64,000 bases of DNA from Diadophis punctatus similis. Taxonomy: Eukaryota > Chordata > Lepidosauria > Squamata > Dipsadidae. The stretch is from NCBI GenBank assembly GCA_023053685.1, contig JALIGW010000003.1, forward strand, positions 141,502,008-141,566,007. Direction: 5' to 3'. Both the position numbers and the translations under genes were made by a program. Under the pieces are notes generated by a model. The model was not told the DNA's origin. It saw only the letters and a list, made by a program, of their open reading frames with translations, and ran no database searches. Positions 35,804-48,060 of this stretch are shown here, piece by piece (position 1 is the stretch's first letter; each line of letters begins with the position of its first letter).

Positions 35804-36914
35804 GTAAGTAAATAGTGGAAGAATTTACCAATTGGAGTGTTTGGCAAGCCCTCGCTAGACAGGACAGCTCACCAGCATTATTGCCAGAGTTGGAGAATAG
35901 ACTGAAAATCTGGCTTCATTTCTAAATGGTTTTAGTGTTGGAGACCAGCAGCTTAAGGCTGTCATATGGAATTATTCAAAGAGAGATCGTGTTTGTAGGA
36001 TCATCCTTCACCTTTTTAGGACTTCATCTCAAGGAGACAAAGTTAGTAGTCGCCTTATGGACATTTAGTTTGGACTGGTTTGGAGATAAATATAACCTTG
36101 CTAGTTAATTGACTAAGTAAATTAATCTATTTTTGGAATTCATATAATCTACTAACCCTGATCCATCTCTACTAATTCAGTGAGTGAGGTCATTGTGTTG
36201 ATACAGTTCAAAGTGTGAACAGGATATAGCATATTCAGAATTTTCTCAAGTGAGAAACTATCTATCACTGTGTTTGTTGTGCAATTTGGAATTAGAAGTT
36301 CATCAGAACAGTCTGTATCTTTACCTTAGTTGGTATGATTAGGAATGATTTTCATTTCATCAGATATGTAATAGTTGGCCTTCCTTTCACTAACGGTCTT
36401 ATTTCCAGCCAGGCAAAGATTGTATTTTGAAGAAGTTGAGCTTTGGGGACATCAATATATGTGTCATGCTGTTGAACAGGAACAGAATGCTCCAAATATT
36501 TCTTCTGCTGCCCCAAATGTTCAGTAATAGAACATTCTGTTTATTTCCATGTCTATCTCTGTCTGCAAGCATTTTACTTGTATTTTTAATCAAAAAGTAT
36601 AGATTTTGATATATTGAATGCCCTTTTCTTTAATTTAAATGGTCTTGAGAATTTTCTTCTTTAGTATCTAATTTATAGATAGCAAAGAAGAAAATTCTTG
36701 AAACCATTTACTATAAAGTTTTCACAGTCTTCTGTTTCTCCGTCATTTAAAACTGTTGTGCTGAGTAGAATGTTTCTGTTGAAACTTGAGAACATCACAG
36801 ACTCTTTACTGGGTACAGTTTTCATTTCAAGAATCCAATACCTGGTTCATTAAAAGGTCCATTGTTCTGTGTTTAAATGAACATGTTTTGCTTTGAGCCA
36901 TATGATATGGCAAT
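35804..36914. other. No feature recognised
   Basis: At 36640-36705, 'tttcttctttagtatctaat' and 'gatagcaaagaagaaaattc' form a loose inverted repeat. Otherwise nothing. Confidence 0.35.
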
Positions 36915-37075
36915 ATTTTATTTTTTTAATTAATTTATTTAATGACCTATTTAGTTTCCCATCTCACAACAATGACTCTGGGCACCATGCGAAGATTAAA
37001 ACCATAACGAGAAAATATAACTCACAATCAAGCTCAGATCAAGATGATCACATCACCAGCAGAATTGGCTTAACC
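36915..37075 (-). mobile_element. LINE 3'-UTR fragment (L2-like)
   Basis: Starts with a T/A-rich (tttaa)n tail, then 'cccatctcacaacaatgact' and 'ctgggcaccatgcgaagatt'. This is the inverse of an L2-like LINE 3' end. Confidence 0.5.
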
Positions 37076-37581
37076 TCCTAGCCCAAATGCCGCATGTTAA
37101 GAGTTTTATTCCACCTTTCATTTCCTTTAACTCAGTGATAGTGTGTTATGTGTATCTCCAGATTGGATTAGAAGAAACATTGAAGTATTGCCTGCAGCAT
37201 TGGCAAGATTGAGCTAAAAGGATACAAATAGATATGCTTTCTGCATGCTGGAGAATCTAGCTCCACAATAAACATCTGCTTCCTATGTAAGAAGATTCCA
37301 GCTTCAGTCCTTGGTATCTACAGTCAGCACAGGTAGAAACCCTGGAGGACTGTTAACAGTATCACCAAGGTACCTTACAAGTATTCAGACCAATGCACAA
37401 ATTTTGATTTTAGTCATTCAAACTAGTTTATATCAGGGGTGAACAGGTAACACTGTTTTGTAGCGACACAAAAAGCATCCACCTATGAGATGGATAGACC
37501 AAATACGGACACTTGGATCACTATAGCAATAGCACTTAGACTCATATACCGCTTCATAGTGCTTTACAGCTCTCTCTAAGC

Positions 37582-38031
37582 CAGTGGTTCTCAACCTTCC
37601 TAATGCCGCGCCCCCACCGCGACTCACCCCGCCGCCTCCATTTGGGTTCTTTTACCCTCTGCGCATGCGCAAAGCGTTCTGCGCATGCACAGAGGGTAAA
37701 AGTGCTGAAGTGGTGCAGTGGTTAAATGCTGCGACTGCAGGCTGACTGCTAGTTCAGCAGTTCAGCTGTTCAAATCCCACTAGGCTCAAGGTTGACTCAG
37801 CCTTCCATCCTTCCGAGGTGGGTAAAATGAGGACCCAGATTGTTGGGGGCAATATGCTGAACTCTGTAAACCGCTTAGAGAGGGCTGGAAAGCACTATGA
37901 AGCGGTATATAAGTAAAGTGCTAAAGTGCTAAAAGAACCCAAATGGCAGTGTCCGGGCGAAGTCTCCTGAGCCCTGTGAAAGGGTCGCTCGGCCCTCAAA
38001 GGGGTCACGACCCCCAGGTTGAGAACCACTG
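37582..38031. mobile_element. SPIN-like hAT element nested in a SINE
   Basis: Left end cagtggttctcaaccttcct followed by aatgccgcg; right end 'ccccaggttgagaaccactg'. These ends closely resemble SPIN ('space invader') hAT elements known from several tetrapods and linked to horizontal transfer. Flanks are ctctaagc and ctctaaac (7 of 8). The right sub-terminal 'cctgtgaaagggtcgctcgg' supports the assignment. It contains tgcgcatgcgca at 37660-37671 and a younger SINE. Confidence 0.85.
37703..37930 (+). repeat. tRNA-derived SINE nested inside the SPIN-like element
   Basis: The A-box-like tggtgcagtgg and B-box-like gttcaaatc are present, then 'gactcagccttccatccttc' and 'agcggtatataagtaaagtg'. Flanked by taaaag on each side (37697-37702 and 37930-37935). 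The host element reads continuously once it is removed, giving 'agagggtaaaagaaccc'. Confidence 0.88.
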
Positions 38032-38309
38032 CTCTAAACAGTTTACGGAATTAGCATATTGCCCCTAACAATCTGGGTCCTCATTTTAACAACTTCGGAA
38101 GGATGGAAGGCTGAGTCAACCTTGACCCGGCTAGGATCAAACTGCTAGCAGTCGGCAGAATTAGAATTTGACATGCATCAAACAATCATCCCTTTGGGCA
38201 ATAAATCTATCTTAATTATAGGCTTAAGCTTACTTTGGACATATCTTTAGGTAGAAAGATTATTCCTCCCATGTACTAAGCTAAATGGAATAGTTAGACA
38301 TAGTACTGT

Positions 38310-38372
38310 GTAGGGGGTTGGACAAGAAGACCTCCAACGTCCCCTCCAACTCTGTTACTCTGTTACTGTATA
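38310..38372 (+). mobile_element. CR1 LINE 3'-end scrap
   Basis: 'gggggttggacaagaagacc' followed by 'ccctccaactctgttactct' matches the end of the CR1 at 39986-42100 read in the other orientation. Confidence 0.7.
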
Positions 38373-39985
38373 AGGCAACTTTCTATGATCCTTGTACGCT
38401 AAAGAGTCAAAATATCCTGTCAGTCTTAAGCTGTTGAAGTTTTGCAAAGATTTTCATGAGCAGGCTAAATCTGAAGTTCTGGGTGAAGTTTCGGAAAGAA
38501 TTTTCCTTTTTACTAAGGAAAAAAATCCTTCGAGTATGGAGCGATATTCACAACATTTGTAAGGAGTAATTCTTGTAACGTTTAAAGTAAATTTATTCAC
38601 GATTTACATATCTCTCCAGTGCTTTCAGTAATTTCACACTTTTAAAAAACTTGTTAACAATCACCAGATAGGTAACCTTGTTAATCTTGCCACATTAACT
38701 CGTGGTGTTAACACTATTAGCGTTATATAAAAAAGCTGTGCTATATAAAGGAATTGTAGACATATAGTGTTATGTAACTGCAATTTGCATCTGTAGAGCC
38801 TCTTAATCTGTACCTTCAGCTCATAAATGCTCAATTCCTATGCTAGTCTATGATTGTATTAAAAGTTGGTTTGGCTTATCACAAATAACTTAGTAATACT
38901 GTGCCTGTATATATTATTACCAGGGTTGCGACCGAGTTGACAATTATATTTGAAAACATGGCTTTTTTTAAAAGAATGAGGACCACATGACACTATCTGC
39001 TGAACTGATATTTTGGGATGCAAATGTTTCATGCAAATTTGCCTAATAAAGTCTCTGGTAGAATATCATAAGATACTTGGTAGTTTTCAATGAAATTATT
39101 TCACTTATCATAACATTGACAGTTTTTTATGACTTATCAGAAAGGAGTCCCCTTGTTCTATAATTATTTTCTTTTTTAAAAAAATAGTGGTGAATGTTTA
39201 ATGGAGAACGGCTGTTAAGTTTGGACTGAGTTCCTTTGGTGGGGAAAAGAAAATTGGATAAGTTTGACAAAGTTTTGTTCCAAGGAACCCACACAGTTCA
39301 CTTAGATTTCCTGTTGTCAATTACCTCTTGTCTTACATCAACCAAAATAATTTTTGTATGACCCTGCTTTTTGAAACTGCGTAAAAGTTATTTTGGAACT
39401 GCTTTTTTCTCTTAATTCTACATTTTCATAATAACTACTCACTTTGTTTTTTGGTGCACATATTCTTGAAAGCCCTGGACACTATAAGGATAATAAATTA
39501 TTTCGCTATCTACTGAGATCCCAAATAAGAAGGGAATAGACAATTTTTCCAACAAATTTCACAGTCACCTGAATACAAATTATAGAGAATATGTGCATGT
39601 ATATTGATGTATCCCTCTTTGCAGCTTGCGTAAAGGTTTTCTTGATAACTGTTTTGGTTCTCTATTTTTGTTCTTGTAATATATGTTAATCATGCTGAGG
39701 AATATTTAGTTTTCTGTAGGCAGAAGTTACTCATTGTATACATAATTGACTCTAAACCATACTTTCATCATGTAAAACATTTGATGCACATTGTATTAAA
39801 TATTTTAAGTTCCAGATTGAAAAGGCAATTTCAGAAAAGCTTAATTATATCATTAGATTTTTTCCATTTTTTTTTACTTCCACCAACTCGTTTATCCATT
39901 ATAGAATGTAAAGAGGAAAAAAAGGTTAGAAATACCATGTTCACTTATTATAGTTTTACTTAAAATATGTGGCAAATGAGACATA
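38373..39985. other. No feature recognised
   Basis: About 1.6 kb of AT-rich DNA with no coding or repeat signal that I can name. Confidence 0.45.
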
Positions 39986-42100
39986 ATAACAACAACAACA
40001 ACAACAGAGTTGGAAGGGACCTTGGAGATCTTCTAGTCCAACTGCCTGCTTAGGCAGGAAACCCTACACCACTTCAGACAAATGGTTATCCAACACCTTC
40101 TTAAAAACTTCCAGTGTTGGAGCATCACAACTTCTGAAAGCAAGCTGTTCCACTGATTAATTGTTCTAACTCTCAGGAAATTTCTCCTTAGTTCTAAGTT
40201 GCTTCTCTCCTTGTTTAGTTTCCACCCATTGCTTCTTGTTCTACCCTCAGGTGCTTTGGAGAATAGTTTGACTCCCTCTTCTTTGTGGCAACCCCTGAGA
40301 TATTGAAACACTGCTATCATGTCTCCCCTAGTCCTTCTTTTCATTAAACTAGACCAGGGGTCGGCAACCTTAAAAACTCAAAGAGCCATTTGGACCCGTT
40401 TCCCAGAGAAAACAAAACACCTGGAGCCACAAAACCTGGGTGGGCGTGGCCAACTTGACATCACTCCCACCGAGTCACATGACCCCCCCAAGCTACGCCT
40501 ACCCAAGTTTTGTGGCTCTGTTTTCTTTTCTATGAGAAAAAGGAATCTCTTCCCCCCCCCTCTCTCTCTCCATCTTTCTCCCTCTCATCTCTCTCTTTCC
40601 CTCTCCCCATCTCTCTCTCTCTCCCTTCCTCCCCACCTATCTCTCTCTCCTCCCCCCTTCATCTCTCTTTCTCCCATCTCTCTCTTTCTCCCTCTCTCTC
40701 CCCTTCTCTCTCTGTGTGCTGAGGAATGATTGCCCCCCCGGCGCAAGCTTTCCTTTGGGTGACCTCCCCCTTTCGCGATTCCCTGGCTGGCTGTTGCAGG
40801 GCCAGGAGGGTGCGCATGCGCGGGGAGAAACTTCCTTCTAGAAGCGAGAGGCCGCGGAGGACGGGCGGCTTCTCGCTTAAGGAGGGTCTTTGGACGCGGC
40901 TTCTGTCCTGCCCTCGCCTTGCCATGTCCACCCCACTCCCACAGTTCTTCGGCTGAGCAGGGAGGGCATAAGCTCCAGCCCGAAGCAGCAGGAAGCGAAG
41001 GCTGCCTTAAGCGTAAATGTGGCGCGAAGGCAGGTACTTCGCTCTTGCACTAAGGCTCCCGGGACACTCCTCCCCCTCCTTCTCTCATGGGGGGGAGCAC
41101 GGCAAGGCAATGGCTGGATCCTTAGGGCACGAGAGAAGCTGTGTCCAAAGACCCTCCTTAAGCGAGAAGCTGCCCGCCCTCCGCGGCTTCTCGCTTCCAG
41201 AAGGAAGGTTCTCGCGGCTCTGCGGCTTCCAGAAGGAGAGTCTCTCCACACATGCGCACCCTCCTGGCCCCGCCATAGCCAGCCAGGGAGTCACGAGAGG
41301 GGAAGGAAAGCCTGCGCCGGGGGTGGCGATTGTGCCTCAACCAGTGCCGGAGAATGAGCCCTGGCCGCTTCTCCATTCCCGCCGTCGCCCTTACCTTCTC
41401 AGGCCAGGGTAGGGCGGGCCAGCCAGTGATGGGACAGGGAGCCACAACAGGGGCCCAAAGAGCCGCATGCGGCTCCGGAGCCGTGGGTTGCCAACCCCTG
41501 AACTAGACATACCCAGTTCCTGTGACAGTTCTTCATATGTTTTAGCCTCCAGTCCCCTAATCATTTTTGTTGCTCTTCTCTGTTGAGAAGTCTCCAGAGT
41601 CTCAACATCCTTTTTACATTGTGGCGACCAAAACTGAATGCAGTATTCCAAGTGTGGCCTTTCCAAGGCATTATCAAGTGGTATTAACACTTCACGTAAT
41701 CTTGATTCTATCCCTCTGTTAATGCAGCCTAGAACTGTGTTGGCTTTTTTGGCAGCTGCTGCATACTGCTGGCTCATATTTAAATGGTTGTCCACTAGGA
41801 CTACAAGAACCCTCTCACAGTTACTACTGTTGAGCAAGGTACCACATATACTGTACCTGTGCATTTTGTTTTTCTTGCCTAAATGTAGAACCTTACTTTT
41901 TTCACCATTGAATTTCATTTTGTTAGATAGCGCCCAATGTTCAAGTCTGTCAAGATCCTTCTGTATCTTGAGCCTATCTTCTGGAGAGTTGGCTATTCCT
42001 GCCAGTTTGGTGTCATCTGCAAATTTGATGAGTTCCCCATCTATGCCCTCCAGTGACTTCCAGTCACAGAATGAAAATTCAAACTGCTGAGCCAAGTTAC
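39986..42100 (-). mobile_element. CR1 LINE, 5'-truncated, split by a hAT element
   Basis: Two minus-strand segments, 41509-42100 and 39986-40346, join into the C-terminal part of CR1 ORF2. The first has the reverse-transcriptase active site (LIKFADDTKLAGIANSPEDR), then DLDRLEHWALSNKMKFN, KKANTVLGCINRGIESR, RPHLEYCIQFWSPQCKKD and RRATKMIRGLEAKTYEE. The second has RTRGDMIAVFQYLRGCHKEE and NFLRVRTINQWNSLLSEVV. It ends in 'ccttccaactctg' and (TTG)n on the minus strand. The order and wording match bird and reptile CR1. Endonuclease and the N-terminal RT are missing. The interruption is a hAT insertion with an 8-bp duplication. Confidence 0.92.
40355..41500. mobile_element. 1146-bp foldback hAT element inside CR1, exact 8-bp duplication
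   Basis: Left end caggggtcggcaaccttaaa, right end ggttgccaacccctg, flanked by aactagac at 40347-40354 and 41501-41508. Same family as 20977-21469. A CT-rich tract covers 40545-40715. From about 40724 to 41340 the sequence folds back on itself: arms include 40838-40904 against 41134-41200, plus outer arms containing 'ccaggagggtgcgcatgcg' and its inverse. Open frames here arise from GC-richness and mirror each other across the arms. No transposase. Confidence 0.93.
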
Positions 42101-42615
42101 ACCCCTTTAGGTTATTGTGAAATTTAAGTAAACATTAGAAAACTGAATCATCTAATGGTGGTGCTTTTCAAACCTCATCTTTAAAAATTTTACCACATTG
42201 AAATGTCTATCAGAAGAAAATACCAAGTAAAACAATTACTGCTACACATGGGTAAAGTAATTCTTTCTTGTTGTACATGTTACCTTCATATTTTTGTTTT
42301 TTAAAATAACATATATTTGAGTCATCTATGGGTTTGTTATCTCTAACACTCAGATCTCTCAATGTAGCTTTTGGTTCTTTATGTTCTTAATTTAACACTC
42401 ATTACATTTTTATTTCTAAGTATTTGTAAGACCAGAGCAAGTCTTGGGTTCTTCTAATCCTTATATTCTTCACTATGACAGTTAACAGAACAACTGAAGT
42501 CACTATCAACAACTTTTTTCTAATCTCTTTCAAGAACTCTTTTAAGGATAGGCAGACTATAAAGGTTTGACGTTTTTTTAATAGGATAAATTATGAGCAA
42601 GTACCTATATATATA
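42101..42615. other. No feature recognised
   Basis: AT-rich spacer between CR1 and MITE copy E. Confidence 0.4.
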
Positions 42616-43226
42616 CTGTATTTTTCACACTATAAGACATACTTCCCCCCCAAAAAGTGGGTGGAAATGTCTGCGTCTTATAGAGCAAATATTGCAGCAG
42701 GGGGAGGGGTTTAAGGCGGTGGCATTGTTAGTGCATCCGCCAATGGGGAACGCTGGAGCCTTCACTGCCGAGCAGCTAATTGGCGGTTGGATCAACCTCC
42801 CGGAATACTGCCAATCAGTTGTTCTAGGCGGCGGGGATTCGGCGGCGGCAATAGGCGATCGGCGGCGATCGGCGGTGGTGATTCCTGCCACCTAGAACAG
42901 CTGATCGGCAATATTCCGGGAGGCCGATCCAACCACCAATCAGCTGCTCAGCAGCAAAGGCTCCAGCGTTCCCTGCTGGCGCCAGTGGCTCACCTCAATT
43001 GACTGGTGGTGGGCGCAACGGAGCAGAGCCCTGACGAGCCATGTGCTGGGGCTGCGATAATGTGCTGAAGCTGACCAGGATGTTTGCTGTGTGCTGCAAG
43101 GATGCTAGCCAGATGAATACCAGATGGATGCTGGGAGGCAGAGGCAGATTTTTTTTTCTTGTTTTCCTCCTCTAAAGCTAATTTGCATCTTATGGTCCGG
43201 TGTGTCTTATAGTGCGAAAAATACGG
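42616..43226. mobile_element. TA-flanked inverted-repeat MITE, copy E
   Basis: Left end ctgtatttttcacactataa, right end cttatagtgcgaaaaatacgg, TA on both sides. The core is a large foldback: 42741-42830 pairs with 42889-42980 (shared 'gctggagcctt' and its inverse 'aaggctccagc', and 'cctcccggaat' with 'attccgggagg'). The right part keeps 'gctagccagatgaatacc' seen in copies B and D. Confidence 0.87.
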
Positions 43227-44573
43227 TACCTGGATTTTTGGTTAAATTGTCTTCATGGCCACCTGGATAAATGCACAAGTCTGCCAATCTTCCCACTGAC
43301 AAGATGGGGTGCCTCAGCAGACTTCATAAAAAGCTGGCGGTCACAATGCAGGAAATGGCAGATAGTAGAAGAAAGTAATAGATATGGGGAAATAACGCAG
43401 AAACATGGTTGCATTCAGCTAAAGGCAGTTATCGAAAGCAAATATATTATGATTGATATTTATGAAAATCATAGCACAATAGCTTCTTATCTAGGTTTGG
43501 TTCTGGCCAGATCCAATAAAAATAGCCTTATTGCCATTTTAAGCAAAACGAATAGTTGTGAGTAAAAACAACTAAGATTCTGCCCACCTCAGATTTGATT
43601 TTAATAATTACTACTAGTCTTTAGTGCTTTCTACCGGTACCATCTAAATTTCTAAATTGTTTCAATATCAATCTCAATTTCAGTTACAAAAAGGAAACAA
43701 TACCCCCCCCCATCCAAAGTAATGGGCAGAAGAAATAACCTTGAGAAACAGGTGGAAGAGGCGCAACCAAGACAATGGTCTGATCAAAGAAATCTAAGTC
43801 CAGGCGAGAGCTGTAACATGAGAAAGCATCTCAGACAAAACCCTCTGTAGGGATGGAAGAGGGGAATGCATTCAGACTTCCAAGGTTTGAGATTGATCCT
43901 TCAAGGTAAACCAGGCTAGGAAACCAAAATTATGTATGCTAATTAGTAATGCTACTTTTATGATGAGGTTATAGTAACAGAATTTTTCAAGGAAGGATCT
44001 TGTCTGAGATGCTACTTCTGCAAATTATAACTACTAGCTACCTATACAGAAAGTACTCTTAAATCCACATCTAAGGTTACTAAAGAGCTTTTGGTAAGGG
44101 ACTTGACCAAAGGTCAACTGGACCACCTCTGCCTTCATGTCCCTTTATAGACTCAAATAATGTCCAGGCATGGCAGGCAGTAAACAAAATAGAGAAAAGT
44201 GGAATTTGTCTTCCTGCAAATGCTGTTGCTGGTGGACTTTCAAATAGTGAGGCCTAGCATCCCACCCGTTGTGAAGAGTTGTAGGAGGCTCTAAGATCAC
44301 ACCTCGGACTCTCCGTTGGCAGTGGAGTGGGAGTATGATTGGGTGCTGCCCAATCTGGCAAGCAGGGTAGCATTTTTTCTCTGTGTCCCTCAGTGATGGC
44401 TATCCAGCAGCAATCAGGACTGGAAACAACCTGTCAAGCAACTAACAAATTCTGATCTGATCTCTAATTAAGAAAGATGGGGAAAAAATTAAAGGGACAG
44501 CACAAGGATTCCAATGCTTATTCTTGCTTTCAAATGTGAACTTTATATATATAGTAATACAGAGCAGTTAGTG
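43227..44573. other. No feature recognised
   Basis: The plus-strand frame at 43200-43565 (begins at the MITE end, contains WRSQCRKWQIVEESNR) has no recognised family or splice support. Confidence 0.4.
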
Positions 44574-44700
44574 CAGGGGTGTCAAACTGGCGGCCCACGG
44601 GCCGGATGCATCACGCACAGGCCACGCCCATCCAGCTTCGCAAAGGGAAAAAACGTAAAACGTCATATGACGGCAATGTGACGCCGCAACTTTGTTACCC
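44574..44700. mobile_element. hAT-like element, left end only
   Basis: Starts caggggtgtcaaactggcgg then 'cccacgggccggatgc'. The matching right terminus is absent, so it is truncated. Its inverse-type right end occurs at 60481-60496 (agtttgacactcctg). Confidence 0.6.
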
Positions 44701-47700
44701 GTGAATTAGTGTCTTGCATGTTTTCTTTGCTTCTGTTGTCTCTTGAGGAGGTGCAAACGGACAGTTTTGCAACAGTTGCCTTTTAAGCATGCAAATCCAC
44801 TTTTACTTTTCTCTTGCTTTCCTCAATTTTTGTAACAATCACAATTGTTGCTCACAACCCTGTTGTGGTCTTCCTGTGTTGACTCCCTGGTATCATGTAT
44901 TCAGATTGCATGGGGAAGGAAGATGAAATATGTACTGTGGCTGTCTCACTTAAGAATGGAGATGATATAAGGTGGTGTAACTGGCATTAGGCAGAGGAGA
45001 ACATATGAAGGGAAGGTGAGGGCAACCAGAACACATAAAGGCCTCCCTTTATGTGAGAAAAAACAGTCACATATATGGGGAGGATTCCTGAAAAAAGATG
45101 GGGGGGGGCTTTTCTCTTGAAATTATATATGCTATGATCCTCTTCTCTCTAATTTGAGGCTGGAAGGATAGTGAAAGTGAATAAACTACCATATGGAACA
45201 TTGAGCATTGGAAAACTTGGAGAAAGAGAAACATCATCACTGATGTCTTTGAATTATGGATCTGAGGATTATTATGTTTCTATGTTTTACTAAGAATCCC
45301 ATGGACTGCAAAAACCATCAATTGGTCCAGAACTAAATTAAAATGGACTGCAATTCTTAAGCAATGACTACAAGTAGAAACTCATATACTTTGCATGTGG
45401 GATGCAACTGAATGACAAATTAGACAAAATATATATGCAAAGTACAGTTCAGAGGAAATAGAAGACAGTATAGATAGAAGACTGATGGATGGGATCCAAA
45501 AGATAGCTAAAAGGTTATTGGAACAGCTACGAATTGTGGTTAGGTTCAGTTCATAAGGATGAGCATTTGACTACGTAGTCACCAGGAATTGAGTGTAGTT
45601 CAATGGCGCTTAATTAGCTATTTGGAATTGCCTATATATGTTGTATGTAAACCATAATGCATTTTCTACTTTATGGTTTAATATGTTGTTTAAACTCAGA
45701 CATTCAAGTTTGTAAACCATGGCTTGTGGTCCAGCATTTTATTTGAACTCAATAAATGTTGGCTTATTCAGTAAGAATAAGTAAACTGTGGCTTAACGCA
45801 ATGTATCAATCCTAAGGGCATTGAGAGTTTTGAAGATCTTTTCTTCAGCTTTTTCCCCATTCTTTGATCACTTGCTTTCATCACGAACAGTTTGCCTAAG
45901 AAGCAGCATAGCATTTTTTCTTCCTTCACCCTTTCCCCCCCTCCTTTAGCTTGAAAAGACTTTGACAGCAAAGGTCTGTTTTGTATCTCTTCTCTCTAAA
46001 GTCTAAAGGCTGGTTATGCATAGTTAGCAGATACAGGGACTTCAAGCTAAAAATCTCAAAGTTGAAAGCTGAGGGCTGAAAGGGAGTAGAAATAGCAGAA
46101 CTACCAGAAAATATTGTAAGGCATAGAAATGCAAAATAACATTTTGAATGTGAGGAGTCTGACATGTAAAATAACACAATACCTAAAATAAATTAAAACA
46201 AGTTTGAGACGAGTCAGATCTCTCTTGACATGGATTTTATCTAACTATACTACGGTATTCTTTTGCCACCTAGTGACCAGTTTCTATATTTTTGATACCA
46301 TGTTAAAACTATTTATAGTTAAAACTATTAATATTAACCTGTTTGCAATAATATTATTAGATATTTGTATAATATCATTATATATACTCATTATTAAATT
46401 TATTTGCTGCCCATCTCATTGTTTGAGACAGCTCTGAGCGGATATCATAAATAAATCAGTACACCACTTCAACTTGAATTCTAGTCAAATAATCCTAATT
46501 GTTGCTTATTTTAAAATAAACTCAGGTTTGATATCAAACAGATAAAGTATTTTGAGATTTAGAAAATGACAGTGTCCAAGATGGGTTGTGTCATATCAAT
46601 TTGTCATTATCAAACAATATATATATTTAATAGAGGTCAAAGAAGTGCCTATTACATGAATCATTCTTAGCTCAGATTCATAAGAAAGGTAATTACTTGC
46701 CAACCTTCATTTCTATAAATACAGGAACAAAGGAATGAGCTGTAGCTCACAGTATTTTGTACAATTAACCCAGCAGCAGAGAACTTGCAAATAACATAGT
46801 TGGATTCAATTAGCTAGCTGGTATTTGTGGGTGTAGATATAGAGGTAGATACGTAGATGTGAAACTAAGCCAACCATTACAATTGCCAAATGTTAATGAG
46901 CTTTAACTTTCTTGAAGCTTTTTCTAAGATAATAGTCTTCAAAGATTTATATTTTATTTTCTTGCCTTCTCTATGTATATATTCAGTAACCAATCTCTTT
47001 AGGAGGAAATTTAAAGTTATTCCGGTGACTGCGGGAACATCTCAAATTCTTCCACATGACGGTCAAACCTTCAAAAACCTGCAAAGGTTTTAAATGAATG
47101 GTTTTCAAGCTTCTCTTATTTGCTTCAGACTTGTTCTTCATGCAGGAGAACCATTAATTATTTGCACTAGTTATGTTTCATTTTTCATAATTCCATGCAC
47201 TAGTTATGTTTTTGTATTGATTTTCCTAACACTTTTTATAACTTACCACTTTCTATATTATGGGAACTTAATTGCTCAAGTTAGTTACTACCATATTCGA
47301 TTTAACAGAAACCAAATATTTATCTTTGCAGAAATTCTTGAGATAGTTTTTATGTTTAAATATTGTGTTCTGATTTATACCACTTTGGCATCCAGCATTG
47401 TTCAGTCTCTATATTTATTTATTTTATTTATTTAACTTACTCAGTTTCCTGCCTTAGATTGAATATGTCATTGTGTTAAAGGGAGATGAGAGCTCACAAT
47501 GTACAGTATATAATACTATTTTGTGCAATAATCATATTGACTTTCAACTTTAGTTGAACCCTGTATACCATTTTGGTGCATATTAAAATATGTTGATAGA
47601 CTTTCTTAATTTTCTATCATGTAATTGTATGAAAATAAGGAACTTATTTTTTTACAGCTAATGCACAGCTATAAGAAATAATGTATATTTTATAAAATGT

Positions 47701-48060
47701 GAGTTATTAATTACTAATATCAGACCAAAAGATTTTTTAAAATGCTCATAGAAAATATAGGAAATATTTTCTTGACTAATTTATATTCTGCTTTTATCCA
47801 GAAATTCAAGGCAGCATGCATAGTATTCTCTCCTCAGATTTTCTCAATGATAGGAATCCTGTAAGATATGTTTGGCTAAGAAAAAGTAGTTTGATGAAAA
47901 CCATCCAATAAGCTTCTGTGGCTGACTACATTAATATGTACAATTATTACATATTATCATCTTATAATCATTTTTTAAATGTTAAAACAAATTGTAAGCA
48001 GTAGGGTTGTGGGAGTAAAACATTGATTGTCTAGATTTAGGGCATACAAACGTTGTTTGT
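44701..48060. other. Long AT-rich stretch with no gene recognised
   Basis: There is a possible short BovB-like scrap at 45291-45345 (agaatcccatggactgcaa). LINE-tail-like T/A strings are at about 46395-46455 and 47403-47440. Frames at 46204-47435 are membrane-like only because of T-richness and have no family resemblance. Confidence 0.4.

Larger units (their letters stand above)
37521..38160 (-). repeat. tRNA-derived SINE interrupted by a hAT element
   Basis: The left part (37521-37581) and right part (38032-38160) read on the minus strand as one copy of the SINE seen at 7974. Shared pieces include 'agtctaagtgctattgctat', 'aatgaggacccagattgtt' and 'aaggttgactcagccttcca'. The break point is the hAT at 37582-38031, which duplicated 8 bp of the SINE. 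Confidence 0.85.

Noticed and set aside
40659..41445. Multiple 70-155-residue frames on both strands
   Set aside because: They lie inside the hAT foldback, mirror each other across the inverted arms, and vary with its GC-rich composition.
43200..43565. 121-residue plus-strand frame
   Set aside because: It starts inside a MITE terminus and has no family match or splice support.
45291..45345. Additional BovB fragment
   Set aside because: Only about 20 bases (agaatcccatggactgcaa) match well, too short to annotate separately.
46204..47435. Hydrophobic frames that look membrane-spanning
   Set aside because: T-rich DNA encodes Phe, Leu and Ile by default. No conserved motif.
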